From: CAHJXF01 sp038225855
GTDB taxonomy: Bacteria > Pseudomonadota > Gammaproteobacteria > Burkholderiales > Burkholderiaceae_D
Assembly (NCBI GenBank): GCA_038225855.1
Contig: JBBRQU010000001.1
Coordinates: forward strand, 248,001 to 312,000
Direction: 5' to 3'
Length of the DNA: 64,000 bases
Shown one piece after another: positions 26,011 through 35,454 of the stretch; within the stretch, counting starts at the first letter, position 1; each line of letters begins with the position of its first letter. The notes beneath the pieces are model-generated. The model made no database searches. It was not told where the DNA came from and worked only from the letters and a program-made list of their open reading frames with translations. The translations under genes and the position numbers were made by a program.

Positions 26011-26300
26011 ATGGCCGCCACGCGTTTCGATTGGGACCTCGGCAAGGACGCCGCAAACCCACGGAAGCACGGTGTAGGGTTCCTCCGTGCGCAGTACGCA
26101 TTTGCCGACCCGCGTCGTGTGATTGCCAGGACATGGCTCACAGCCAGAGCGAAGAAAGGTTCTACTGCTTTGGAGAGGTTGATGGTGGCGTTGTGACCGT
26201 GCGGTTCACCTACCAGGCGGCAGCTATTCGAATCATTGGCGCCGGCTACTGGCGTAAAGGAAAGGCGATCTATGAGCGCGAAAATCAAATACACCGATGA
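26011..26300 (+). pseudogene. brnT: BrnT-type toxin gene with a frameshift
   Basis: Two overlapping frames join to give a BrnT toxin of about 96 residues. The first part (TRFDWDLGKDAANPRKHGVGF, then ADPRRVIAR) is in one frame; the rest (SEERFYCFGEVDGGVV, then IRIIGAGYWRKGKAIYERE) is in the next. One base appears to be missing near 26125-26130, in a GG run, where a DMAHSQ continuation is expected. BrnT is a RelE-like ribonuclease toxin of type II systems. Its 3' end overlaps brnA, as usual. It is either inactivated or carries an assembly error. Confidence 0.8.
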
Positions 26301-26547
26301 GCCTCTGGGACAAACCGAGGTGCTCCCAGATTTTCTTCCATCTCGCTCACAACTGGCTTTTCGTGAAGAAGGCGTGACGGTCACCTTGGCGTTGAGCAAA
26401 AAGAGCATCGACTTCTTTAAATCCGAGGCGACGAAACATCAAACCCAGTACCAGCGGATGATTCGCAAGTTGCTTGATGCCTATGTTGATGCCCAAGGCC
26501 TGACCCTACATTCAAGGGGGCGCGCCGCAAAGCGGCGTGCTCGTTAA
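26272..26547 (+). CDS. brnA: BrnA-type antitoxin
   Basis: A 91-residue CopG/BrnA-like antitoxin. The DNA-binding ribbon-helix-helix part is VTVTLALSKKSIDFF then HQTQYQRMIRKLLDAY, the signature of the BrnA antitoxin family. The start ATG at 26272 lies within the brnT 3' end, with AAAGGAAAGGCG just upstream. It normally binds BrnT and represses the operon promoter. The C-terminal tail is basic (RGRAAKRRAR). It is intact while its toxin is frameshifted. Confidence 0.88.
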   Translation: MSAKIKYTDEPLGQTEVLPDFLPSRSQLAFREEGVTVTLALSKKSIDFFKSEATKHQTQYQRMIRKLLDAYVDAQGLTLHSRGRAAKRRAR

Positions 26548-26876
26548 CCACTCGTTTCGCCGCTTTCCAGGTATTCCATGGCGATCGACCTTCGCGAGAC
26601 ACTTCGCGCCGTTCTGGTCTGGGTCGCTTCCGCCTCCACGTTTTGATGAAGAAGGGAAAGAGCTCGGTCGACGAGTACTGCAGAGGTGTGGTTGAGATGC
26701 TGAAGACATCGGCGGCCGACCCTGGTTTCTTCGAGACCAGAATATGAAGGCGCGCTAACAGGCGCGTGAAGCGGCAACGCGCGGCACGAGATAATCGCCA
26801 ATGCTGGCGCGGTCCCGCCACGCTTTGCAGCTATGCGGCTGCGCCCCGCCCGGCTGTTCGAACCAACAGCGTGCGA
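26548..26876. other. Gene-free stretch between brnA and lolA
   Basis: About 330 bases with no convincing gene. A 33-codon frame (26646-26747, MKKGKSSVDEYCRGVVEML...) has codon composition like a gene fragment but no recognisable family. A GC-rich inverted stretch (GGCGCGCTAACAGGCGCG, near 26749-26766) could act as a terminator for the lolA transcript or mark the island border. The right edge of the accessory island probably lies here. Confidence 0.4.
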
Positions 26877-27551
26877 TCAGTTCTGCTGCAACACGTCCGC
26901 GCCCTTGGGCGGCGTGAACTTGAACGTCGACGCATCGACTTTGGGATTGCGCTCCACCCCGCTGAACGTGAGCAGCGTGACCTGCCCGAGCGCATCGCGC
27001 AGCTCCATCGCCGCGAGTTCGCCGTTGCGAAAGCCGATCGAGATCTTTTCGAACGCGGTGTCCCTGGTCTTCGGCATGGCTTCGAGCCATGCGACGCCAT
27101 CGCGCACGCCCGCATCCTTCAGTTCGAAGTTCTTGTCGAGATCGTTGCTGCCGAAAAGAATCGACGCGGGCGTGCCGCCGAGCGCGTCGCCGAGCTTGCG
27201 CACAGTGACCTGATTCAAGTCCTTGTCGTAGATCGACAGCTTGTCGCCGTCGGCCACCAGCACCTGCTCGTACGGCTTGCTATAGGTCCAGCGAAAACGG
27301 CCCGGCCGCGCGAACACGAAGTCGCCGCTGGTCGGCTGCGAGGCTTTCTGATTGCGCGAGACGACGTGCTGCGTGAAGTTGCCCTTCGCGGTCCTGGTCT
27401 GCGTCGCGAAGGCATGCAGATCGTCGATCGCATTGGCGTGGGCCGGAACACCAGTCAACGCGATTAACACGCTGGCGGCTGCGATGGCGATCCTGCTCGC
27501 ATTGCGAACAAGGTTGGTGCTCGTGACTGAAGCCATTGTGGGTGGTGACAT
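26877..27551 (-). CDS. lolA: Outer-membrane lipoprotein carrier LolA
   Basis: A 224-residue periplasmic chaperone that takes lipoproteins from LolCDE to LolB. A signal peptide (IAIAAASVLIALTGVPAHA) precedes the mature start NAIDDLHAFATQTRTAKGNF. Typical LolA features follow: ARPGRFRWTY, DGDKLSIYD, and the F-T-P-P-K near the end. An alternative ATG is five codons in. It lies 95 bases downstream of ftsK on the same strand, the normal betaproteobacterial arrangement; the usual next genes (rarA, serS) are replaced here by the accessory island. Confidence 0.95.
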   Translation of the reverse strand: MSPPTMASVTSTNLVRNASRIAIAAASVLIALTGVPAHANAIDDLHAFATQTRTAKGNFTQHVVSRNQKASQPTSGDFVFARPGRFRWTYSKPYEQVLVADGDKLSIYDKDLNQVTVRKLGDALGGTPASILFGSNDLDKNFELKDAGVRDGVAWLEAMPKTRDTAFEKISIGFRNGELAAMELRDALGQVTLLTFSGVERNPKVDASTFKFTPPKGADVLQQN

Positions 27552-27646
27552 TGGGACTGATCTGCTAAGAGCGCGCGTATCCGAAGCGGTTCCTACGCGT
27601 GCCGCCGCCGTTGAAACAAGACGTGACGGTAATGGGTGGGAATCGC

Positions 27647-30022
27647 TTACTCGGACGCGGGCACCAGAATCTCGCGATTGCCGCTGGCCTGCATCGCCGA
27701 CACGAGCCCTGCTTTCTCCATGTCTTCGAGCAAACGCGCTGCGCGGTTGTAGCCGATGCGAAGTTTTCTCTGCACATACGAGATCGATGCGCGTCTGTCC
27801 TTGAGGACGATCGCCACGGCTTCGTCGTAGAGCGCATCGGCTTCGCCGCCGCTGACTTCCGACGCTCCACCGGCCTCTTCGCCATCACCGAGCGTGCCGC
27901 CTTCGAGGATGCCTTCGATGTAGTTCGGCCCGCCCTGCGCGTCGGCCTGCTTCTTCAAATGCTCGACGACCGCATGCACCTCTTCATCGGCGACGAACGC
28001 GCCGTGTACGCGCTGCGGAAAGCCGCTGCCCGGCGGCAGGTACAGCATGTCGCCCATCCCGAGCAAGGCTTCGGCGCCCTGCTGATCGAGGATGGTTCGA
28101 CTGTCGATCTTGGATGACACCTGGAACGCGATGCGCGTCGGGATGTTGGCCTTGATGAGGCCGGTGATCACGTCCACGCTCGGCCGCTGCGTCGCGAGGA
28201 TCAGGTGGATGCCGGCCGCGCGCGCCTTCTGCGCGATGCGCGCGATCAGCTCCTCGACCTTCTTGCCGACCACCATCATCAGGTCGGCGAGTTCGTCGAT
28301 CACGATCACGATGGTGGGCAGCTTGTCGAGCGGCTCGGGCGCGTCAGGTGTGAGCGAAAACGGATTGCCGATCTTCTGTTCGCGCCTGGCCGCTTCGGCG
28401 ATCTTGTTGTTGTAGCCGGCGAGATTGCGCACCCCGAGCTTGGACATCAACTTGTAGCGCCGCTCCATCTCGGCCACCGACCAATTCAACGCGTGACCCG
28501 CCTGCCGCATGTCGGTGACGACCGGCGCGAGCAGATGCGCGATCCCTTCATAGACCGACAACTCGAGCATCTTCGGGTCGATCATGATCAGGCGCACCTG
28601 ATTGGCCTCGGCCTTGTAGAGCAACGACAGGATCATCGCGTTCAGGCCCACCGACTTGCCCGAGCCGGTCGTGCCCGCAACCAGGAGATGGGGCATCTTC
28701 GCGAGGTCGGCGATCACGGGGCGACCCGCGATGTCCTTGCCGAGCGCGAGCGTCAAGGGCGACGCGCTCTCGTTGTAGACGTGCGAGCCGAGGATCTCCG
28801 AGAGGCGCACCGCCTGGCGACGCGGGTTCGGCAATTCGAGTCCCATCGTGGTCTTGCCGGGAATCGTCTCGACGACGCGGATCGACACCAGCGACAGCGC
28901 GCGCGCGAGGTCCTTCGCGAGATTGACGACCTGGCTGCCCTTGACGCCCGTGGCAGGCTCGACCTCGTAGCGCGTGATGATCGGGCCCGGATGCGCCGCG
29001 ACGACCTGGACCTCGACGCCGAAATCCTTCAGCTTCTTCTCGATCAGTCGCGACGTGAACTCGAGCGTCTCGGGGCTCACCGTTTCCTGCATCACCGGCG
29101 GCGGTGCCAAGAGCGACAGCGGCGGCAATGCGGTCTCGGGAATTTCCGCGAACAACGGGACCTGCTTTTCTCTGGACACCCGCGTCGATTGCGGCACGGC
29201 CACGACCTGCGGCTCGATGCGGATCGGCGGCGCGTCTTCGATGCGCGTGCGTTCCTGCACGACCACCTCTTCGCGCATGACCGCGGCCTCGGCGCCGACG
29301 GCGCGATCCTCGCGCACCTCGCGCTTGCGCTTGAAGAGCATCACCGCACCTTCGAGAACCGCGCCGACGCGCTCGGCAATCACCAGCCACGACCATCCTG
29401 TGAAAAGCGAGAAGCCGATCGCGAACACGACCAGCATCGCTAGCGTGGCGCCGGTCATGCCGAAGGCGTGCGTGAGCAGCCGTACTTCTTCACCGCCCAC
29501 GACGCCGCCCGGTCCCTGCGGCAAGCCATGCGAGGCGCCGGCTGCGCGCAGATATTCGATGCCGCACGATGCGATCAGCATCACGATGAAGCCCGCGACA
29601 TGCACCCACACCGGCTCGGGCGGCGCGTCGTCGTCGGGCAGAAGACGGCTGCGCACCAGAGCGCGATAACCGATCGCGACGCGGCTCGCGAAGAGCACGA
29701 TCAGCCAATAGGCCGAGTAGCCGAATACCGACAGCAGGACATCGGCGAGCCACGCGCCGAAGCGGCCGCCGCGATTGCCGAGGCTCGCGACGATCGCATC
29801 GTGCGACCAGCCCGGATCGGCCGCGCTGTAGGTCACGAGGATCAGGAAGAGATAGAGCGCGAGCGCTGCGAACGCGAGCCAGCGCGCTTCGCGCAGGAGG
29901 CGCGAGGCGCGCGAAGGCGCGCCATTGCGTGAGTTGCCGCCGAACTGTCCCAGCGGATTTGCGCGCACCGGCGAGCGCGAGTCGAGCACCGATGAGGAAG
30001 GCGAGGATGCGGGACGAGGCAT
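27647..30022 (-). CDS. ftsK: DNA translocase FtsK
   Basis: A 791-residue FtsK. Four membrane helices lie in about residues 40-220, followed by a short variable linker with repeated Glu/Arg and the motor. Walker A is VAGTTGSGKSVGLNAM, Walker B is TIVIVIDELADLMMV, and the C-terminal gamma domain (about residues 720-785, RRASISYVQRKLRIGYNRAARL) reads KOPS sequences and activates XerCD. It pumps chromosome ends across the septum at division. The short linker is usual in betaproteobacteria. It is followed by lolA and preceded by a 278-base divergent intergenic region. Confidence 0.97.
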   Translation of the reverse strand: MPRPASSPSSSVLDSRSPVRANPLGQFGGNSRNGAPSRASRLLREARWLAFAALALYLFLILVTYSAADPGWSHDAIVASLGNRGGRFGAWLADVLLSVFGYSAYWLIVLFASRVAIGYRALVRSRLLPDDDAPPEPVWVHVAGFIVMLIASCGIEYLRAAGASHGLPQGPGGVVGGEEVRLLTHAFGMTGATLAMLVVFAIGFSLFTGWSWLVIAERVGAVLEGAVMLFKRKREVREDRAVGAEAAVMREEVVVQERTRIEDAPPIRIEPQVVAVPQSTRVSREKQVPLFAEIPETALPPLSLLAPPPVMQETVSPETLEFTSRLIEKKLKDFGVEVQVVAAHPGPIITRYEVEPATGVKGSQVVNLAKDLARALSLVSIRVVETIPGKTTMGLELPNPRRQAVRLSEILGSHVYNESASPLTLALGKDIAGRPVIADLAKMPHLLVAGTTGSGKSVGLNAMILSLLYKAEANQVRLIMIDPKMLELSVYEGIAHLLAPVVTDMRQAGHALNWSVAEMERRYKLMSKLGVRNLAGYNNKIAEAARREQKIGNPFSLTPDAPEPLDKLPTIVIVIDELADLMMVVGKKVEELIARIAQKARAAGIHLILATQRPSVDVITGLIKANIPTRIAFQVSSKIDSRTILDQQGAEALLGMGDMLYLPPGSGFPQRVHGAFVADEEVHAVVEHLKKQADAQGGPNYIEGILEGGTLGDGEEAGGASEVSGGEADALYDEAVAIVLKDRRASISYVQRKLRIGYNRAARLLEDMEKAGLVSAMQASGNREILVPASE

Positions 30023-30300
30023 CGGCGGATTATATCGGCGCCAACGATACAGTCGCGAGAGGGGCTTTGTAGGCTTGTGTGGCTGACGAAACTATTAGCT
30101 CGACGAATATGTCAACAGCAATTTGTCGGACTTTCTTACGTTCGTCTTACGCAAACGCCTAGTACGCTGTAGGCAAAATACTTATAAACAGCAACATATG
30201 AGAACTGGCAACGATCTTGCGTAATCCCGTCGTCGGGCGCTTACGCGGCGTGGCGCGAGCGTGGTCGACGAGTTGTTCAAAAGGAAATGGGAGTCCGACC

Positions 30301-30939
30301 ATGAAAATGAGAACCCTCTTCGCTTCGTTCGGCATCGCGGCGCTGAACGGGTTGTTCTGGTGCAGTCCGGCACTGGCGACCCCGTGCACGGGTGTCAACG
30401 TCAGTACGAGTATGACTTCAGATGTCACTCTGCACAGCATCAACTCGACCCAGTGCGAAATTGCCTCAGGCAATAGTGGAATGGGGGGTGGAAACTCCGG
30501 TTTGATTCCCACTGACGGCGCGTTCGCGCCCGGCGGAAGCTGGACGCAGATCGGGAGCGAAGGGAACATCATGAATCCCGGCGCTTTACCCGGCCTGACC
30601 TTTACCGGATTGAGCTTCTCCGGCGGCAATTCACATAGTGGTACATGGGGTCTTGGCTGGACCGGATCGGGGGGAGTCGATCTCCTGTTTTCGATGCACG
30701 CGGGCGGCTTCTCTGGTTTTTTTGTCTTTAGCGATCTATTGCTGACCGCCAATGCGACTTGGACAGGCACTTGGCTGATCGACTGGGTAAACAACGGCAA
30801 CCAACATCCCGATGAATCTAATTGGCAGGTATGGGTCAGGGCTGACAACGACGCTCGCGTAATTCCAGAACCGTCAACTCTTGCTCTTCTTGGCTTTGCG
30901 CTCGTCGTATTGGGTGCCCCTCGCCGGCGTAGAGCCTGA
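30301..30939 (+). CDS. PEP-CTERM exosortase substrate
   Basis: A 212-residue secreted protein. Signal peptide at the N-terminus (MKMRTLFASFGIAALNGLFW). The mature part is rich in Gly, Ser, Asn and Thr. The last 26 residues are a PEP-CTERM sorting tag: VIPEPSTLALLGFALVV then an RRRRA end, so it should be cleaved by an exosortase and placed on the cell surface or in exopolysaccharide. Two Cys in the mature N-part (TPCTG, TQCEI) may pair. AAAGGAAATGGGAGTCCGACC lies upstream. Function unknown beyond the sorting class. Confidence 0.85.
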   Translation: MKMRTLFASFGIAALNGLFWCSPALATPCTGVNVSTSMTSDVTLHSINSTQCEIASGNSGMGGGNSGLIPTDGAFAPGGSWTQIGSEGNIMNPGALPGLTFTGLSFSGGNSHSGTWGLGWTGSGGVDLLFSMHAGGFSGFFVFSDLLLTANATWTGTWLIDWVNNGNQHPDESNWQVWVRADNDARVIPEPSTLALLGFALVVLGAPRRRRA

Positions 30940-30948
30940 CCTGATTCG

Positions 30949-30976
30949 CCCGGGGCAATCAGATCGTTGCCTCGGG
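30949..30976 (+). terminator. Possible terminator stem after PEP-CTERM gene
   Basis: CCCGGGGCAA and TTGCCTCGGG form a 10-base stem with one G-T pair, 8-base loop, starting 9 bases after the stop. There is no U tract after it, so it may be a pause or a Rho-assisted end. Confidence 0.45.
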
Positions 30977-31186
30977 TCGTGTTGCCCGGCCGGTCGCGGG
31001 GTCGCCACAACACAGGCCTTATCGGCTGCGTGACGACCCGTAGATTTGTGGGTATGGATAGTCCATCGATACACCGCTTGCCAACGCAACCGTATTGGGG
31101 CTGGTTACCATCTTGGCGGTCGCGAATGATGCCGTGGGCAATGCAGCGTCGACCTCGGTACAGGTGACGCGTAACTAGACCGGAAG

Positions 31187-31211
31187 GCATGCGCGGGACT
31201 CTCGCGCATGC
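31187..31211. promoter_or_regulatory. Inverted repeat upstream of trxB
   Basis: Perfect 9-base arms GCATGCGCG / CGCGCATGC around GGACTCT, 60 bases before the trxB start. It could be an operator or a mRNA hairpin. No factor is assigned. Confidence 0.4.
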
Positions 31212-31270
31212 GCGGGTAAACTCTCCCCTTTGCTCTTCCGTTCAGGCGACGTCATCGTCGCAACGCCATC

Positions 31271-32260
31271 ATGTCCGCACCCAAACACGCGCGTGTCCTC
31301 ATCCTCGGCTCGGGTCCGGCCGGCTACACCGCCGCGGTCTATGCCGCGCGTGCCAACTTGAAACCCATGCTGATCACGGGACTTGCCCAAGGCGGTCAGC
31401 TGATGACGACGACCGATGTCGACAACTGGCCTGCCGATGCCGCAGGCGTTCAGGGTCCCGAACTGATGCAGCGCTTCCTCGACCACGCCGAACGCTTCGA
31501 GACCGAAGTCGTGTTCGATCACATCCACACCGCGAAGCTCGATCGACGCCCTTTCCTCTTGATCGGCGACTCGGCACACTACACCTGCGACACGCTGATC
31601 ATCGCGACCGGCGCATCGGCGATGTATCTGGGCCTGCCGTCGGAAGAAGCCTTCATGGGCAGGGGCGTGTCGGGCTGCGCAACCTGCGACGGCTTCTTCT
31701 ACAAGGGTCAGGAGGTTGCGGTCATCGGCGGCGGCAACACCGCGGTGGAAGAAGCGCTCTATCTGTCGAACATCGCGAAGAAGGTGACGGTGATCCATCG
31801 TCGCGAAAAGTTTCGCGCCGAGGCGATCCTGGTCGACAAGCTCAAGGAGAAAGAGAAAGCCGGCCTCGTCGATATCCGCTGGAACGCGAGGCTCGATGAA
31901 GTGATCGGCGATGCGTCAGGCGTGACCGGCATGCGCGTCGCGTCGACCGTCGACGGCAAGACCACCGACATCGCGCTATCAGGCGTCTTCATCGCGATCG
32001 GTCATCGCCCCAACACCGAACTCTTCGCGGGCCAGGTCGAGATGAAGAACGGCTACATCATCACCAAGGGCGGCCTCTCGGGTCAGGCGACCGAGACCAG
32101 CATTCCCGGCGTGTTCGCCGCCGGCGACGTGCAGGACCACGTGTATCGCCAGGCGATCACGAGCGCAGGCACGGGCTGCATGGCCGCGCTCGATGCGCAG
32201 CGCTTTCTCGAAAACCTCGACGTGCCGGTTCCCGAGGAAGAAGCAGTCGCGGTGCTCTAG
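31271..32260 (+). CDS. trxB: Thioredoxin-disulfide reductase
   Basis: A 329-residue FAD/NADPH flavoenzyme that reduces thioredoxin. N-terminal FAD site GSGPAGYTAAVYAAR, redox-active CATC at about residue 137 (GCATCDGFF), NADPH-binding GGGNTAVEEAL and C-terminal FAD motif GVFAAGDVQD. The last residues (EEEAVAVL) are normal. It ends on a CTAG shared with the convergent PEP-CTERM gene. Its position next to ftsK and smr fits the betaproteobacterial order. Confidence 0.97.
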   Translation: MSAPKHARVLILGSGPAGYTAAVYAARANLKPMLITGLAQGGQLMTTTDVDNWPADAAGVQGPELMQRFLDHAERFETEVVFDHIHTAKLDRRPFLLIGDSAHYTCDTLIIATGASAMYLGLPSEEAFMGRGVSGCATCDGFFYKGQEVAVIGGGNTAVEEALYLSNIAKKVTVIHRREKFRAEAILVDKLKEKEKAGLVDIRWNARLDEVIGDASGVTGMRVASTVDGKTTDIALSGVFIAIGHRPNTELFAGQVEMKNGYIITKGGLSGQATETSIPGVFAAGDVQDHVYRQAITSAGTGCMAALDAQRFLENLDVPVPEEEAVAVL

Positions 32261-32901
32261 GCCCGAGCGCGACGACGCGATGCCGCCAGCCCGACCAATC
32301 CGAGGCCGAGCAGCATCGCAGTTGGCGGCGCCGGAATAACGCTCACGTGCGGCGTGCTGGCATCGGGGGCGAAGTCCGAAATATGCGCATTGCCATTGCC
32401 ATCGCGCGGCCACAGGTTCCAGCCGTAGTCCGCCAACGCTCGGCCCTGCGTCGGAAACAGCGACGCGGCCAGGGTGAACGAAAACGTGTTGCCCGAAAGC
32501 GCCGAGACGGAAAAATTCGTTGCTCCGCCGCCGAGGCCCAGCAGATTGACGGTGCCGGTGCCGTTCGGATTGATGATGACGACCGAATCGAAGAACACGC
32601 CGGCGCCTACCGAAGGCACGCCGCCGACGAAGCGCTCGGTGCCGGCGCCACGATCGAGCCCGAACACATAGAACCCGTTTGGTGTGGTGCCGATGTTGCC
32701 GTTCAATTGCGCGAAGAAATTGAACCGGTTGTTGCCGATCAGGGTCACGTCGGCCTTCACGACGTCGAGGTCGCCACCGCGCCCACCGATGTAGGTCGGA
32801 AGAAAATCTCCGATCGGGTCGTTGATCGGCGCAGCCCATGCGCTGCCCGAAAGCGCGAGCGCGGCAAGGAGTGGTGGCATCAGTTTTGCGAATACGGACA
32901 T
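32257..32901 (-). CDS. PEP-CTERM family surface protein
   Basis: A 214-residue secreted protein with signal peptide (KLMPPLLAALALSGSAWA) and a beta-rich mature domain (VVKADVTLIGNNRFNFF). The C-terminus is a PEP-CTERM-like tag in its VPAPP-type variant: VIPAPPTAMLLGLGLVGL then ASRRRARA. It should be a substrate of an exosortase, which is not in the window. The stop TAG is on the same CTAG palindrome as the trxB stop, so the two genes overlap tail to tail. Divergent from smr across 103 bases. Confidence 0.85.
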   Translation of the reverse strand: MSVFAKLMPPLLAALALSGSAWAAPINDPIGDFLPTYIGGRGGDLDVVKADVTLIGNNRFNFFAQLNGNIGTTPNGFYVFGLDRGAGTERFVGGVPSVGAGVFFDSVVIINPNGTGTVNLLGLGGGATNFSVSALSGNTFSFTLAASLFPTQGRALADYGWNLWPRDGNGNAHISDFAPDASTPHVSVIPAPPTAMLLGLGLVGLAASRRRARA

Positions 32902-33004
32902 GGTGGCTCCCTGGTATGCGGCGATGAGACGAAGAAAAATGCGTGGGCACGGCACGGGATGAACGCGCGACCTGGGTTTTTTATTCCTGTGGCATTCTGA
33001 TTTC

Positions 33005-33646
33005 ATGCAACGAGACATCCGCCGACTCGAAGATCTGGCCGCGCTGCGCGAAGCGCTCGAACGCGAGGCGGCTGATCGTGCACTGCGCGAGCGCGAGGCG
33101 CGCGTGGCGGCTGCGCAGGCCGAGCGCGAAGCAAATGTATTTCGCGACGCGGTCGGCGCGGTCGCCCCCTTGAAGGTGAGCGCGAGAGCGCAGCATTCGC
33201 GCGAACGCCCCGCTCCGATTGCGCATCAGCATCGCCGCGATGAGGCGGCCGCGCTGGCCGAATCGATCTCCGACGAGCTCGACTCGGATGCCGTGCTCGA
33301 CGCCGACGAACAGGCCTCGTGGCACAGTTCCGGCATCGCTCCCGATGTCGTCCGCAAGCTACGGCGCGGCCACTGGATCGTCCAATCGGAACTCGATCTG
33401 CACGGCGCTCGCGTCGGCGAGGCGCGCGACATGCTCGGTGACTTTCTGCGCGAAGCGATCCGCCACCGTCAGCGCTGCGTGCGCGTGATCCATGGCAAGG
33501 GACACGGATCGATCGGCAAGCAGCCGGTACTCAAAGGCAAGGTGCGCGGCTGGCTGACGCAGAAGGACGAGGTGCTCGCCTTCTGTCAGGCGCGCGAGTG
33601 CGACGGGGGCGGGGGCGCGCTGATCGTGTTGCTGCGGCCCGGTTGA
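33005..33646 (+). CDS. Smr-domain endonuclease-like protein
   Basis: A 213-residue protein. The N-terminal 65 residues are a charged helix, probably a coiled coil (REALEREAADRALREREA). The C-terminal Smr domain (about residues 125-210) has the DLHGARVGEARDML and RVIHGKGHGS motifs; the latter is the family's HGxG signature. Smr domains nick DNA or act on RNA; the SmrA/SmrB type fits this length. The TGA is followed by the palindromic repeat at 33651. Confidence 0.92.
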   Translation: MQRDIRRLEDLAALREALEREAADRALREREARVAAAQAEREANVFRDAVGAVAPLKVSARAQHSRERPAPIAHQHRRDEAAALAESISDELDSDAVLDADEQASWHSSGIAPDVVRKLRRGHWIVQSELDLHGARVGEARDMLGDFLREAIRHRQRCVRVIHGKGHGSIGKQPVLKGKVRGWLTQKDEVLAFCQARECDGGGGALIVLLRPG

Positions 33647-33650
33647 TGCT

Positions 33651-33720
33651 GTCGTTCCCGCGAACGCGGGAACCCAGTGTCGTCAGAAGCCGCTGGGTCC
33701 CTTCCCCGCTTTGCGGGGAC
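33651..33720. repeat. Paired palindromic intergenic repeat, copy 1
   Basis: Two hairpins. The first is TTCCCGCG-AA-CGCGGGAA (33655-33672), the second CCCCGC-TTT-GCGGGG (33704-33718). It lies between smr and accD (convergent). Copies 2 and 3 are at 51395 and 53400. It could serve as a bidirectional terminator. Confidence 0.8.
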
Positions 33721-33742
33721 TAAAGGCCGCAGGGACCACGGC

Positions 33743-34608
<866 letters not shown>

Positions 34609-34612
<4 letters not shown>

Positions 34613-35454
34613 GCTCGTTCCTTTTTTCTGATCGCGCTCTGATGGTCGAGCGCGCTTCGTATCTTGCACACGAAGTCCTCGACGGCTTCGACTTCATGGC
34701 CGGGAGGCGCGGACTCGATGGCCTCGATGATACGACTTCCGATCACGACCGCATCGGCGACCTCGGCCACCGCGCAGGCGCTCGCGGCGTCGCGAATGCC
34801 GAAGCCCACGCCGATCGGGATCGACGTATGCGCCTTGATCGACGGCAACTTCTCGGCGACCGCTGCGACGTCGAGCGCGGACGAACCGGTGGTTCCCTTC
34901 AGGCTGACGTAGTAGATGTAGCCCGATGCCGCGCGCGCCACGCGCGCAATCCGCTCATCGCTCGAAGTCGGCGCGAGCAGATAGATGCTTGCGATGCCGG
35001 CGTTCTTCAAGGCGCTTGCGAAGTCTTCGGACTCTTCGGGCGGATAGTCGACCACCAGCACGCCATCGACGCCCGCTCCACTCAGTTCGGTTGCGAGCGC
35101 AGCGAGACCGCCGCAGCGCGATGCCATCAACTCGAAGGGATTCGCGTAACCCATCAACACCACCGGCGTGGCCTCGTCATCGCGACGAAACGAGCGAACG
35201 CATTCGATCGTCGCGGCGAGTCCGACGCCGTTGCGAATCGCGCGCTCGGCCGCACGCTGGATCACCGGGCCATCAGCCGAAGGATCGGAGAACGGCACGC
35301 CGAGTTCGATCACGTCGGCGCCGGCGCGCGCGAGCGCGTGCATCAACTCGACCGTCATCGCGGCCGAGGGATCGCCCGCGGCGATGTAGGGAATGAGTCC
35401 GGTGCGGCCTTGCTTCGCGAGCGATGCAAAGCGCGCTGCAATGCGCGCGCTCAT
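34609..35454 (-). CDS. trpA: Tryptophan synthase alpha chain
   Basis: A 281-residue TIM-barrel protein that cleaves indole-3-glycerol phosphate to indole. Catalytic Glu and Asp are in ADVIELGVPFSDPSADGP; the phosphate-binding loop is IGVGFGIRDAAS. TrpA also binds TrpB to form the indole tunnel. Its ATG overlaps the trpB stop (ATGA); the ORF is open upstream, but that part shadows trpB. Length is normal. Confidence 0.97.

Larger units (their letters stand above)
30940..31270. other. Intergenic region between PEP-CTERM gene and trxB
   Basis: About 330 bases without a supported gene. It contains two inverted repeats described separately (30949-30976 and 31187-31211). Short open frames across it have no family resemblance. 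The right part should carry the trxB promoter. Confidence 0.5.

Noticed and set aside
26011..26300. Programmed frameshift in brnT
   Set aside because: No slippery heptamer or downstream structure seen; a single-base loss in a GG run is simpler.
23146..26547. An integron integrase in the island
   Set aside because: No frame in either direction has tyrosine recombinase residues or the IntI-specific insertion.
26646..26747. 33-codon frame beginning MKKGKSSVDEYC
   Set aside because: Too short to support; no family match and no ribosome site, only a possible gene fragment.
30023..30300. Promoter TTGACA (minus, 30115-30110) for ftsK
   Set aside because: A -35 match is present, but no -10 hexamer at 16-18 bases, so it was not called.
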